Origin: Streptomyces sp. RB17
Lineage (GTDB): Bacteria > Actinomycetota > Actinomycetes > Streptomycetales > Streptomycetaceae
Direction of reading: 5' to 3'
Assembly: GCF_009604455.1 (NCBI RefSeq)
Contig: NZ_WEGL01000003.1
Coordinates: 558,001 to 622,000 of the forward strand
Length of the DNA stretch: 64,000 nt
Shown: positions 1-8,510 of the stretch, in pieces
Layout: the number at the start of each line of letters is the position of its first letter
How positions within the stretch are numbered: the stretch's first letter is position 1
Program-made: the position numbers and the translations under genes
The notes under the pieces: generated by a model
What the model was told of the DNA's origin: nothing
Database searches by the model: none
Seen by the model: only the letters and a program-made list of their open reading frames with translations

Positions 1-1344
1 CTCTTCGAAGACACGGGACTGGGCGTTGGTGCGGTAGAAGACGGCGACATCGCCCGCCTTCGCCTCGCGCGCGTCGACCAGGCGGTCTATCTCGTCGGCG
101 ACGAACTGTGCCTCGTCGTGCTCGGTGTCCGCGACGTAACCGGTGATCCGGGCCCCCTGGCCGGCGTTGGTCCACAGGTTCTTCGGACGGCGGGACTCGT
201 TGCGCTCGATGACCGCGTTGGCGGCGGACAGGATGGTCTGCGTGGAGCGGTAGTTCTGCTCCAGCAGGATCGTCGTCGCGTTCGGGTAGTCCTCCTCGAA
301 CTGGAGGATGTTGCGGATCGTCGCGCCCCGGAAGGCGTAGATGGACTGGTCCGCGTCACCTACGACGCACAGTTCGGCGGGCGGGAGGTCGTACTCGCCG
401 GGCGGGGTGTCGGCCTCCTCGGCGGAGGGCTCACCCGTGCCGACGAGTTCGCGCACGAGCGCGTACTGGGCGTGGTTGGTGTCCTGGTACTCGTCGACGA
501 GGACGTGCCGGAAGCGGCGGCGGTAGTGCTCGGCGACGTCCGGGAAGGCGCGCAGCAGGTTGACCGTCGTCATGATCAGGTCGTCGAAGTCGAGCGCGTT
601 CGCCTCGCGCAGGCGCGACTGGTAGAGCGCGTAGGCCTGAGCGAGGGTCTTCTCGAAACCGTCGGTGGCCTGGGCGGCGAAGTCCTCCTCGTCGATCAGC
701 TCGTTCTTCAGGTTGCTGATCTTCGCGCTGAACGACTTCGGCGGGAAGCGCTTGGGGTCGAGGTCCAGGTCACGGCAGACCAGAGCCATCAGGCGCTTGC
801 TGTCGGCGGCGTCGTAGATGGAGAAACTGGAGGTGAAGCCCAGCTTCTTGCTCTCCCGGCGCAGGATGCGCACGCACGCGCTGTGGAAGGTCATCACCCA
901 CATCGCGTTCGCGCGCGGGCCGACCAGCTGCTCGACGCGCTCCCTCATCTCGCCCGCGGCCTTGTTGGTGAAGGTGATCGCGAGGATCTGGCCCGGATGC
1001 ACATGCCGCTCGGCGAGCAGGTGGGCGATGCGGTGGGTGAGCACGCGGGTCTTGCCCGAGCCGGCACCGGCGACGATGAGCAGCGGGGAGCCGGCGTGCA
1101 CGACCGCGGCGCGCTGGTTGTCGTTCAGCCCCTCCAGCAGGGCCGCCGAGTCGAGGGCAGGACGTGGGGCGCCGTCGCGGTAGTACACGTCCCGGTCCTG
1201 CGGCACGTCGAACTTCCCGCCGAACAGATCGTCCGGAACCGGCTCCGGAGCATGATCGTCCTCGGGCGGTGGCGGGGGCTCCTCCTCGCGCCCGCGAGGG
1301 GCCTGGAGGTCCGCCAGGAAGCTGTCGTCAAAGAGGCTGCTCAT
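1..1344 (-). CDS. pcrA: ATP-dependent DNA helicase PcrA/UvrD, N-terminal part (runs off left edge)
   Basis: Superfamily 1A 3'-5' DNA helicase acting in nucleotide excision repair, replication restart and removal of protein roadblocks. About 448 residues are visible from the ATG at 1344. A Pro/Glu-rich, probably disordered leader of about 70 residues is followed by the Q motif (LNDNQRAAV), Walker A GAGSGKT at residues 93-99, motif Ia (ITFTNKAAGEMRERV), the Walker B motif VDEYQDTN, then GDADQSIYAFRGA and QNYRS. The remaining C-terminal motifs lie beyond base 1. The order and spacing fit actinobacterial PcrA rather than Rep or RecB. It is transcribed away from the NlpC/P60 gene, so 1345-1592 must hold divergent promoters. 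The family is secure; pcrA versus uvrD is only a naming choice. Confidence 0.95.
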   Translation of the reverse strand, partial: MSSLFDDSFLADLQAPRGREEEPPPPPEDDHAPEPVPDDLFGGKFDVPQDRDVYYRDGAPRPALDSAALLEGLNDNQRAAVVHAGSPLLIVAGAGSGKTRVLTHRIAHLLAERHVHPGQILAITFTNKAAGEMRERVEQLVGPRANAMWVMTFHSACVRILRRESKKLGFTSSFSIYDAADSKRLMALVCRDLDLDPKRFPPKSFSAKISNLKNELIDEEDFAAQATDGFEKTLAQAYALYQSRLREANALDFDDLIMTTVNLLRAFPDVAEHYRRRFRHVLVDEYQDTNHAQYALVRELVGTGEPSAEEADTPPGEYDLPPAELCVVGDADQSIYAFRGATIRNILQFEEDYPNATTILLEQNYRSTQTILSAANAVIERNESRRPKNLWTNAGQGARITGYVADTEHDEAQFVADEIDRLVDAREAKAGDVAVFYRTNAQSRVFEE

Positions 1345-1592
1345 CGCTCTACGAGTCTAGGGCGCCCCACCGACAACCGGTCGCCGTCCCCGGAACATGG
1401 CCGGTCCGGAACGGAGTTGATCTTAACCGCCCGACGGGCCCGCGACCTGCTCACGCAGGGGAACCGTGCGATGACACAGAGAAGAAACCCGCCTCAGGTC
1501 ACGAAAATGTATCGGACATATCACGCACCAACCTTCACAGGAGTCACACGAGTTGGCTAGCGTGCGTGCGGGCCGTACGACCCCTACCGGCG

Positions 1593-1763
1593 AGCCTCGC
1601 CGGGTCGCGCGGCCTCCGCCGAGTCCGGCGCGCCGCGCATGGCGCCCGGAGCCGGGGACCCACCGACTTTGGGGTGAATCGGTCGGCTCCCATCCGGGAC
1701 GCCGCCGTAGGGCAACCCTTCCGAACCACCGCCCGAACCCGACAGCTAACCCGGTAGGCGGCC
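1593..1763 (+). promoter_or_regulatory. c-di-AMP riboswitch (ydaO-yuaA type)
   Basis: The stretch carries conserved ydaO-type blocks in order: a GC-rich P1 5' arm, a CCGGGGACCCACCG block, GGGGTGAATCGG, CGTAGGGCAACCCTTCCGAA, and a closing CCCGACAGCTAACCCGGTAGGCG-type block ending just before the ribosome binding site at 1768. Known in Streptomyces: this class binds c-di-AMP and lies upstream of cell-wall hydrolase genes such as rpfA and NlpC/P60 genes. Here it ends 21 bases before the TTG start of the NlpC/P60 gene, so it most likely couples hydrolase expression to c-di-AMP. Boundaries are approximate. The rest of the 1345-1784 gap (1345-1592) shows only presumed divergent promoter sequence. 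Confidence 0.9.
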
Positions 1764-1784
1764 CATTGGAAGGAGTCGCCTCCC

Positions 1785-2951
1785 TTGGCGTCGCACCGCA
1801 AGCCGCGCCCCGGCGGGACCATCGGAACGGGCCTTCGCACCCCCGCCCTCGCCACCGCCGCCCTCACCTCCATGGCCGTGTTCTCGCAGACCGCAGAGGC
1901 CGCCCCGAGTACCGATCACGCCAAGCCGAGCCTGGAGGAGGTCGAGAAGAAGGTCGACGAGCTCTATCGCCAGGCGGAGTCGGCGACCGAGAAGTACGAC
2001 GCGGCCAAGGAGCGGACCGGCAAACAGCGGGGCCGCGTCGACGCCCTGCGCGACGACGTCGCCCGGCGCACCGCACGCCTCAACAAGGCCCGCGAGGAGC
2101 TGGGCTCCTTCGCCGCGGCCCAGTACCGCACCGGCGCCGCCGCTCCCGACACGGCCACCTTCCTGCTGGCCAATGACCCGCAGGACTACTTCGACCAGAC
2201 CCAGCTGATGGGCCGGCTGACCTCGCGGGAGAAGAGCGCGGTCGACGACTACATCGGCGAGCAGGCCGCGACCATGAAGAAGCGGCGGCAGGCCGCGGAG
2301 AGCCTGCAGACGCTGACCGACTCCCAGCACGACCTGCAGACCGCCAAGGCCACCGTGCAGAAGAAGCTGGCCTCGGCACGCGAGCTGCTGTCGCAGCTGA
2401 CGGCCCAGGAGAAGGCGCGGCTGGCCGCCATCGAACGGCAGAAGGAGCAGGAAGCGGCGCGCAAGGCGGCCGAGCTGGCGAAGCAGCAGGCGGCTCAGCA
2501 GCAGGCCGACTCGTCGTCCGCGTCCACGGGGTCCGGGTCCGGTTCGGCGGGGTCCGGCTCGACGGGGTCCACCACCGCGTCCAGCTCCTACGACACCAAG
2601 GCCGAGAAGGCGATCGCCTTCGCCCGCGCGCAGATGGGCAAGCCGTATGTGTGGGGCGCCACCGGGCCGGACTCCTACGACTGCTCGGGCCTGACCCAGG
2701 CCGCCTGGAAGGCCGCCGGCGTCACGCTTCCGCGCACCACGTACGACCAGGTCAACGCGGGTACCACGGTCTCACTCGCCGACGCGCGGCCCGGCGACCT
2801 GGTCTTCTTCTACGACGACATCAGCCACGTCGGCATCTACATAGGCAACGGCATGATGATCCATGCCCCGAAGCCGGGCGCGTACGTCCGCGAGGAGTCC
2901 ATCTACTACGGCGGCGAGTCGATCATCCACAGCGTGGTCCGCCCCGGCTGA
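1785..2951 (+). CDS. Secreted NlpC/P60 peptidoglycan endopeptidase, riboswitch-controlled
   Basis: Exported cysteine peptidase expected to cut stem peptides in peptidoglycan. The 388-residue product starts at TTG with a strong GGAAGGAG site at 1768-1775. It has a signal peptide of about 40 residues ending at an Ala-rich site, a long coiled coil (about 45-235, charged and Ala-rich, RipA/CwlO-like), a Ser/Gly linker (about 240-265), and an NlpC/P60 domain to the end. The catalytic residues are Cys300 in YDCSGL, His348 in SHVGIY and His360 in IHAPKPG. The coiled coil probably autoinhibits or docks to a partner, by analogy with RipA. Its paralogue lies at 5013-6077, but only this copy has the c-di-AMP riboswitch. 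Confidence 0.93.
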   Translation: MASHRKPRPGGTIGTGLRTPALATAALTSMAVFSQTAEAAPSTDHAKPSLEEVEKKVDELYRQAESATEKYDAAKERTGKQRGRVDALRDDVARRTARLNKAREELGSFAAAQYRTGAAAPDTATFLLANDPQDYFDQTQLMGRLTSREKSAVDDYIGEQAATMKKRRQAAESLQTLTDSQHDLQTAKATVQKKLASARELLSQLTAQEKARLAAIERQKEQEAARKAAELAKQQAAQQQADSSSASTGSGSGSAGSGSTGSTTASSSYDTKAEKAIAFARAQMGKPYVWGATGPDSYDCSGLTQAAWKAAGVTLPRTTYDQVNAGTTVSLADARPGDLVFFYDDISHVGIYIGNGMMIHAPKPGAYVREESIYYGGESIIHSVVRPG

Positions 2952-2993
2952 CCGCCGGCCCGGCACAACGGCGCGCCTCTGCCCTTCCCGCTC

Positions 2994-3223
2994 CACGCGC
3001 GCGTGCCGCCGCATCGGATGTGCACACGCGCGTGCGGGAGTCGTGGGCGCCGCGCCCGGGGCCGCCGACTCACAAGCCCGTGCACGGCGTCCGGGCACCC
3101 GCGCCCCGCGCGCCGCCTTCCCTGTCCCGACGTCCCGCGCGCGGCCTCCCCACCCCCGGAGCCGCGCCCTCTCCCTTGCCCCCACGCACGCGTACCGGCG
3201 TTTTTGCTCTTCACGCGCGCGTG
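2994..3223. repeat. Gene-free stretch with repeated CACGCGCGCGTG palindromes
   Basis: The 313 bases between the NlpC/P60 gene and the next start contain the 12-bp palindrome CACGCGCGCGTG at 2994-3005 and again at 3212-3223, with the shorter CACGCGCGTG at 3025-3034. The same 12-mer recurs at 40489-40500 and the 10-mer at 45500-45509, all outside genes. No reading frame here looks coding. Function is unknown; protein-binding sites or structural DNA are both possible. Confidence 0.55.
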
Positions 3224-3264
3224 CCCTTCCGGAGGGGACCGCACGGCTGCCTAGCATCGGGCGC

Positions 3265-4230
3265 ATGCCCGGCATCTCAGGTCCACGCGTGTGGTGGGCG
3301 GAGCCTTCCCCCGCGGCCGGGGCCGCCGTGATGGCGACCGGCATCGTGTCGGTGGGGCTGCACATGACCGGCGACGAGACGGTCTCCCGGGTGGTGCTGG
3401 CGATGGCGTGCGTCGCCTGGGCCGCGCTGGCCGCCGAGTTCGTACTGCGGCTGGTCGGTGACCGGCAGCGCTGGGTGACCGAGGCGGAGAGTCCGGGCGG
3501 GCTCACCTCCGTCGCCGCGACCACGGTGCTCGGTACCCGGATCTCGGCGGTGGGCGCGCAGACCGCGGCCGAGGCCTTGCTGGCGCTCGCGGCGCTGCTC
3601 TGGCCGGTGCTGCTGGTCCTGGTCGTACGGCGCTGGAGGCGGCGCATGCCGGGGGCGGTGTTCCTGTGCTGCGTGGCCACCGAGGGGCTTGCCGTACTGG
3701 CCGCCACGCTGGCCACGGCCGAGCGCGCGGCGTGGCTCGCGCACACCGCGCTGGTGCTGTTCTGGCTGGGTCTGGTGCTCTACGTCCTGGCGCTGACCCA
3801 CTTCGATCCACGACAGGTGCTGGAGGGGGCGGGTGACCACTGGATCGCGGGCGGGGCGCTCGCGATCTCGGCGCTGGCCGGGGCGAACCTGCTCATCGCC
3901 GGGGACGCCGGCATGTACCTGTGGAACGCCGACGACCGCGGGGTGCTGCGGAACGTGACGGTCACGCTGCTCGTGCTGGATCTGGTCTGCTACGTCGTAC
4001 TGCTGGCCGCCGAGGCGGCGCGGCCCCGGCCCGGCTACCACGTGCTGCGGTGGGCGACGGTGTTCCCGATGGGAATGACGGCGGTGGCGACGTTGTCCGT
4101 CGACACCGCCCTCGGCGTCCCGTGGCTCACCTTGCCGGGACGGGTGCTGCTGTGGGCGGCGGTGGCGGTGTGGCTCGCGGTCGCCGCCGGTGCGCTGCTC
4201 GCGGCCCGCACTGGCGAAGGGGGCGGTTGA
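3265..4230 (+). CDS. TDT/SLAC1-type (TehA-like) membrane transporter
   Basis: A 321-residue integral membrane protein with about ten hydrophobic segments. It opens with a short cytosolic leader and the VMATGIVSVGL segment, which matches the first-helix (F/A)xMGTGIxS signature of the tellurite-resistance/dicarboxylate transporter (TDT, TehA/SLAC1) family. Family members are channels or carriers for anions or C4-dicarboxylates. The substrate here cannot be read from sequence. The ATG at 3265 is chosen because the longer frame upstream is Arg/Pro-rich shadow sequence. There is no clear Shine-Dalgarno, but a TAGCAT just upstream could be a -10 box for a nearly leaderless message. Its stop is 3 bases from the end of the convergent next gene. 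Confidence 0.65.
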   Translation: MPGISGPRVWWAEPSPAAGAAVMATGIVSVGLHMTGDETVSRVVLAMACVAWAALAAEFVLRLVGDRQRWVTEAESPGGLTSVAATTVLGTRISAVGAQTAAEALLALAALLWPVLLVLVVRRWRRRMPGAVFLCCVATEGLAVLAATLATAERAAWLAHTALVLFWLGLVLYVLALTHFDPRQVLEGAGDHWIAGGALAISALAGANLLIAGDAGMYLWNADDRGVLRNVTVTLLVLDLVCYVVLLAAEAARPRPGYHVLRWATVFPMGMTAVATLSVDTALGVPWLTLPGRVLLWAAVAVWLAVAAGALLAARTGEGGG

Positions 4231-4233
4231 CCG

Positions 4234-4587
4234 TCAGGTCCACAGGACGGCGATGAAGATGTTCGCCATGGTCAGCAGGCCGACCAGCCCGAACGCGCCC
4301 TTGTCGATCTTCTCCTCGTCGCGCTTCACGTAGACCAGCCCGAGGATCACGATCAGCACCGCCAGCTTGACGCCGATCTTGACGGTGTTGACGTGGTGGT
4401 CGTCGGCCTGGTTGAGGCCGACCAGAGCCACACCGGTGACCAGCATGGTCAGCGCGCCGTGCAGCATCGCGGGCACGAACCGGGCCGTGCCCTGGCCCAT
4501 CGCCTTCATCTGGGTGAGGAAACCGCCGAGCAGCGCGGCGATGCCGATGATGTGCAGGCCGACGAAGAGATGGATGAGTACGTCCAT
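4234..4587 (-). CDS. Small integral membrane protein, unknown function
   Basis: A 117-residue protein of four predicted membrane helices: an N-terminal helix with LFVGLHIIGIAALLGGF, then one near 35-58, one near 70-88, and a last helix ending at the C-terminus (LLTMANIFIAVLWT). A charged KRDEEKIDK loop lies before the last helix. The His residue in helix 1 and a His pair (DDHH) in the second loop could bind metal or haem, but this is speculation. I do not recognise a named family. It faces the TehA-like gene tail to tail with 3 bases between them. Confidence 0.75.
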   Translation of the reverse strand: MDVLIHLFVGLHIIGIAALLGGFLTQMKAMGQGTARFVPAMLHGALTMLVTGVALVGLNQADDHHVNTVKIGVKLAVLIVILGLVYVKRDEEKIDKGAFGLVGLLTMANIFIAVLWT

Positions 4588-5012
4588 GGGCTCGGAGCCT
4601 AACCAGGGGCCCCGGGGCCTCCTGCCACCGGCCCCCGGTCACAGTGGTCGGCGACGGCGGGGTGATCTTGCATATATGCGCCCCATAGCACCCCACGCCT
4701 CCCGTCCGTCCCGCTTTCCGCGCTTCGGTCACCTCGCCGTGTGAAGGCGACGACTCCGGAACGGCCATGCGGTCACTTGCGGTCACACCCCGATCGCTCG
4801 AGGCCAGTTCCGTACACTGCGTTACCCACTCGTCACAGTCGGGCCTAGCGTCCTCCCCCAGGTGACCGGCTTCCCACCGCCGCCCGGGCCAGGGGCGGCC
4901 GTCGGCCACCACCGCCGAGAAGGGTCCGGCGGTGACCCGCTTCCCCTGTGCGGGCCGCCGCCGGACGGACCTCTCGGGCGTGCGAGTCGTACGGAAGGAC
5001 GTGACGGTCCAG
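4588..5012. promoter_or_regulatory. 425-base control region of the second NlpC/P60 gene
   Basis: No gene is visible. The stretch holds a GCATATATGC palindrome at about 4669-4678, a directly repeated GCGGTCAC around 4770-4787, a GTTACC/GTCACAG pair around 4822-4840 that resembles MtrA-type half sites, and a hairpin with arms CACCGCCG and CGGCGGTG near 4908-4934. I looked for the c-di-AMP riboswitch blocks seen upstream of the paralogue at 1785 and did not find them. Confidence 0.35.
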
Positions 5013-6077
5013 GTGGCAGCGCACCGTAAGCCCCGGCAACGCTCGATGGGCGGCCATACGGCCCGCACCGCCGCCACGCTCGCCCTGGCGGGCGCGGCCA
5101 CCGCGACGGGGTTCGACGGGACCGGACACGCCGAGCCACAGCTGACGCCGGCACAGGTGAAGGCCAAGGTGGACAAGCTGTACCAGGAGGCGGAGGCAGC
5201 GACCGAGAAGTACGACGGGGTGAAGGAGAAGGCGGACACGACGCAGCGGCGGCTGAACGCGCTGCGGGACGAGACCGCCCGCAAGCAGCAGAACCTCAAC
5301 ACCGCCCGGGACGCGCTGGGTTCGTTCGCGGCGGCGCAGTACCGCGAGGGCGGCTTCGCGCCGACCTGGCAGCTGGCCCTGTCAGGCGACCCCGACCGGT
5401 ATCTGGACGACGCCGCGTTCATGGAACGGGCCGACGACCGGCAGGCCGCCGCCGTGTCCCGGGTGCGCGGACAGCTGCGGGAGATCGAGCAGTTGCGGGG
5501 CGCGGCACGCCTCGAGCTGACGTCGCTGCGGTCACGGCAGGCCGAACTGCAACGGCAGAAGAAGACCATCAACGCCAAGCTGGACGAGGCCCGGCGGCTG
5601 CTGGCGGGACTCACTCCGCAGCAGCGGTCCGAGGTCACCGGTGACGGCAGCGCACGAGGCCGTGCATCCCGCTCGGCCTCGGACACCCGGGACCCGCTGG
5701 AACAGGCCGGGTCGGCCGCGGCCCCGAACGCGCGCGCCGAGGCCGCCGTCGAGTACGCCTACGCCAAGCTCGGCAGCCCCTACGTGTGGGGCGCGGCCGG
5801 CCCTAACGCCTTCGACTGCTCGGGCCTGGTCCAGGCCGCCTACCGCTCCGCCGGCATCTCCCTGCCCCGCACCACCTACGCCCAGATCGACGCGGGCCGC
5901 CGTGTCTCCCGCTCCGAACTCGAGCCCGGGGACCTGGTGTTCTTCTACTCCGGCATCAGCCACGTGGGCATCTACGTGGGCAACGGGCAGATCATCCACG
6001 CCCCGAACCCCTCGGCCCCGGTCCGGCTGGCCCCGGTCGACCTGATGCCGTTCGCGGGGGCGACCCGGGTGTCCTAG
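5013..6077 (+). CDS. Secreted NlpC/P60 peptidoglycan endopeptidase, second copy
   Basis: A 354-residue paralogue of the protein at 1785. It has the same N-terminal HRKPR motif, a signal peptide, a coiled coil with shared KVDKLYQEAEAATEKYDGVK-type sequence, and a C-terminal NlpC/P60 domain. The catalytic residues are Cys269 (FDCSGL), His317 (SHVGIY) and His329 (IHAPNPS). The GTG at 5013 is preferred because it aligns with the paralogue's first residues; a GGAAGGA lies 13 bases upstream. GTG 5001 is an in-frame alternative but is too close to that site. The TAG stop is the left copy of a CTAG duplication made by the element at 6078-6250. The insertion regenerates the stop, so the protein is probably unchanged. 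Confidence 0.9.
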   Translation: MAAHRKPRQRSMGGHTARTAATLALAGAATATGFDGTGHAEPQLTPAQVKAKVDKLYQEAEAATEKYDGVKEKADTTQRRLNALRDETARKQQNLNTARDALGSFAAAQYREGGFAPTWQLALSGDPDRYLDDAAFMERADDRQAAAVSRVRGQLREIEQLRGAARLELTSLRSRQAELQRQKKTINAKLDEARRLLAGLTPQQRSEVTGDGSARGRASRSASDTRDPLEQAGSAAAPNARAEAAVEYAYAKLGSPYVWGAAGPNAFDCSGLVQAAYRSAGISLPRTTYAQIDAGRRVSRSELEPGDLVFFYSGISHVGIYVGNGQIIHAPNPSAPVRLAPVDLMPFAGATRVS

Positions 6078-6250
6078 GCCCTGTCGTCAAACTCCAGCCG
6101 TCCGCCCGAAGGGCGGGCCCTGCGGCGTCAGGTGCGTGCTCTCGGCGTGCCGGACCCTGGCCCTCGTACTGGATGTACTTGGGCCTGGGTCCGGTGCGGC
6201 GAGAGTGCGTGCATGGCGTCGCGGGGCAGGAGGGAGTTTGACGACAGGGC
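6078..6250. mobile_element. 173-bp MITE-like element with 18-bp terminal inverted repeats and CTAG duplication
   Basis: Perfect terminal inverted repeats GCCCTGTCGTCAAACTCC (6078-6095) and its complement (6233-6250) are flanked by CTAG at 6074-6077 and 6251-6254. The interior is itself a long imperfect inverted repeat (arms around 6127-6160 and 6180-6212), so the element could fold end to end. There is no transposase inside. GTCGTCAAA ends with a TA-containing 4-bp duplication are typical of IS5-superfamily elements in Streptomyces, so this is probably a non-autonomous derivative moved in trans. It sits exactly on the stop codon of the upstream gene and may also act as a terminator. Confidence 0.85.
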
Positions 6251-6270
6251 CTAGGGCGGGCCCGTAGGGG

Positions 6271-7014
6271 TCAGACCAGCCGACGCGCCGTCGCCCAGCG
6301 GGTCAGTTCATGGCGGTTGGACAGCTGGAGCTTGCGCAGGACCGCCGAGACATGGGACTCGACCGTCTTCACCGAGATGAACAGCTGCTTGGCGATCTCC
6401 TTGTAGGCGTAGCCACGGGCGATCAGGCGGAGCACCTCGCGCTCGCGCTGGGTGAGGCGGTCCAGGTCCTCGTCCACGGGCGGAGCGTCGGTGGAGGCGA
6501 AGGCGTCCAGGACGAACCCGGCCAGGCGCGGGGAGAAGACGGCGTCGCCCTCCTGGACGCGGAAGATGGAGTCGACCAGGTCGGTACCGGTGATGGTCTT
6601 GGTGACATAGCCGCGGGCGCCACCGCGGATCACACCGATCACGTCCTCCGCCGCGTCCGACACGGACAGCGCGAGGAAGCGCACGGGCCGCTCGGCGTCC
6701 GCCATCAACGCCGCGCACCGGCGCAGCACTTCGACGCCGCCGCCGCCCGGCAGATGGACGTCGAGGAGGACCACCTCGGGCCGGGTGGCGGTGATGACCG
6801 TGACCGCCTGGTCGACGTCCGCGGCCTCGCCGACCACCTCGACGCCGGTCTCGGCGGTCTGCCCGATCTCGGCCTGGACGCCGGTGCGGAACATCCGGTG
6901 GTCGTCCACGAGCACCACCTGTACGTGCCGTCCGCCCGCGCCGCCGTCGGCAGCTCCGGGCCCGGTCCCCTCGGGGACGCCCGCCGTGCCGTTCGCCTCG
7001 GTCGCGTCGCTCAT
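6271..7014 (-). CDS. LuxR-family two-component response regulator
   Basis: A 247-residue NarL/LuxR-type response regulator. It has a Gly/Ala-rich leader of about 29 residues, a receiver domain (about 30-150) with the acidic pair VDDH and phospho-acceptor Asp85 in LLDVHLPG, and a C-terminal LuxR helix-turn-helix (about 180-245; LTQREREVLRLIARGYAYKEIA, split here as two blocks around GYAYKE). It overlaps the stop of the sensor kinase by ATGA at 7011-7014, so the pair is translationally coupled. Its partner kinase and the divergent PspC gene suggest an envelope-stress role. Direct targets are unknown. Confidence 0.92.
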   Translation of the reverse strand: MSDATEANGTAGVPEGTGPGAADGGAGGRHVQVVLVDDHRMFRTGVQAEIGQTAETGVEVVGEAADVDQAVTVITATRPEVVLLDVHLPGGGGVEVLRRCAALMADAERPVRFLALSVSDAAEDVIGVIRGGARGYVTKTITGTDLVDSIFRVQEGDAVFSPRLAGFVLDAFASTDAPPVDEDLDRLTQREREVLRLIARGYAYKEIAKQLFISVKTVESHVSAVLRKLQLSNRHELTRWATARRLV

Positions 7015-8300
7015 GACGTCTTCTCCGCCCTCTCCATCTCCAGCTCGACCTCCGTGCCGCCGCCCGGCACCGACCGCAGCCGGGCCGTGCCGCCGTTGCG
7101 CTCCATGCGGCCGATGATCGATTCTCTGACGCCCATCCGGTCGGCGGGTATCGAGTCCGGGTCGAAGCCGGGGCCACGGTCGCGCACGGACACGAAGACC
7201 GTCCTCCCCTCGACTTCGGCGTAGACCTGTACGGCACCGCCCTCGCCACCGTACTTGGCGGCGTTCACCATCGCCTCGCGCGCGGCCTGCATCTGCGCGC
7301 CTGTCCTCTCGTCCAGCGGGCAGTCGCCGACGACGACGACCTCGATGGGCACACCGTGCTTGTCCTCCACCTCGGCCGCGTTGCGCCGCACCGCCTCGGC
7401 GACCGTGTCCGGCTCGTCGGCCTCGTCCTTGCCGGTGCCCTCCGGCTTGTACAGCCAGGTGCGCAGGTCGCGCTCCTGGGCTCGGGCGAGGCGGCGCACC
7501 TCGTTCGCGTTGTCGGCGTTGCGCTGGATCAGGGTGAGGGTGTGCAGCACGGAGTCATGGACGTGGGCGGCGACCTCCGCACGCTCCTGGGCGCGGATGC
7601 GCATCAGGCGTTCCTCGGACAGGTCCTGGGTCATGCGGACCAGATACGGGCCGGCGAGCAGCGTGATGCCGACGAGGACGGCGAGGGCCGCCTGGAGGAC
7701 CGCGCCGAGATGGGCGGCCGAGCCCTGCAGCCAGAAGATGGCGGACACACCGGCCGTGACGAGCAGGACACCCCCGGCCGCGCGCAGCAGGGTGAGGGTG
7801 CGGCGCCGGCGGCCGGCCTCGACCCAGCGGGCCCGGCGGGCGTTGTCCGCCTGGCGCCAGACGAGGGCGACACCGGCCGCTACGAGGACGGCGGGCAGCA
7901 GATACGCCTTGGCCGCGCTGGTCAGGTTCACGCTGCCCACGAAGACGATGGACACGATGACCATGAGGAGCAGCGCGACGATCTGCCCACGGTCCGGCTT
8001 GCGGGCCACAAGTCTGCGGCGGCCGCCGGCGCCGCTCTCGGTGGCGACCAGCGCAGGCTTGTGGTCTCCGACGCCGCCGACACCGAGGGGGACGAAGAAC
8101 CAGAACGCCGCGTACAGCAGCGCGCCGAGACCGTTGGCCATGAACAGGCCGACGAACGCGAGCCGGACCCAGATGACAGGCAGCCCGAGATGCCCGGCGA
8201 GACCCCGCGCCACTCCGCCGAGCCAGCGTCCGTCGCTGCTGCGGTAGAGCTTGCGCGGCGGCCGCGGGTCGTCGACTGGCAGGCTTGCGGCTTCCGGCAT
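7011..8300 (-). CDS. PspC-domain sensor histidine kinase (HisKA_3/DesK-like)
   Basis: A 429-residue membrane kinase. It has a PspC domain at about 15-75 (LYRSSDGRWLGGVARGLAGHL and its hydrophobic hairpin), four further membrane segments between about 105 and 220, a HisKA_3 dimerisation helix with phospho-acceptor His248 in HVHDSVLHTL, and an ATPase domain with N box (AMVNAAKYGG) and G box (RDRGPGFDPDSI). It autophosphorylates and passes phosphate to the coupled regulator at 6271. ATG 8300 is used; in-frame GTG 8315 and ATG 8336 are possible, and none has a convincing ribosome site. PspC fused to a DesK-type kinase is a recurrent actinobacterial layout, probably sensing membrane damage. Confidence 0.92.
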   Translation of the reverse strand: MPEAASLPVDDPRPPRKLYRSSDGRWLGGVARGLAGHLGLPVIWVRLAFVGLFMANGLGALLYAAFWFFVPLGVGGVGDHKPALVATESGAGGRRRLVARKPDRGQIVALLLMVIVSIVFVGSVNLTSAAKAYLLPAVLVAAGVALVWRQADNARRARWVEAGRRRRTLTLLRAAGGVLLVTAGVSAIFWLQGSAAHLGAVLQAALAVLVGITLLAGPYLVRMTQDLSEERLMRIRAQERAEVAAHVHDSVLHTLTLIQRNADNANEVRRLARAQERDLRTWLYKPEGTGKDEADEPDTVAEAVRRNAAEVEDKHGVPIEVVVVGDCPLDERTGAQMQAAREAMVNAAKYGGEGGAVQVYAEVEGRTVFVSVRDRGPGFDPDSIPADRMGVRESIIGRMERNGGTARLRSVPGGGTEVELEMERAEKTS

Positions 8301-8510
8301 GCCAACGATGGTCACATGCCCGGCGGGGCCGGGCATCAGGGTCGGCCCCCGAGACACCCCTGATCTTCCTCGGGGCCGGTCGGGGAGCGCCGGACAGGGC
8401 CGGCCGGGGGCGGCTCGAACGGTTCCCCGCCTCGTCTCGGGGCCGATTTCAGGGTTCGGCCAGGGTCGTCCCGACTGCCGCCGCGGCGGCCGGGCGGTCA
8501 CCATGGACAC

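Noticed and set aside
4588..5012. Second c-di-AMP riboswitch upstream of the 5013 NlpC/P60 gene
   Set aside because: None of the conserved ydaO blocks is present; only unrelated hairpins and direct repeats.
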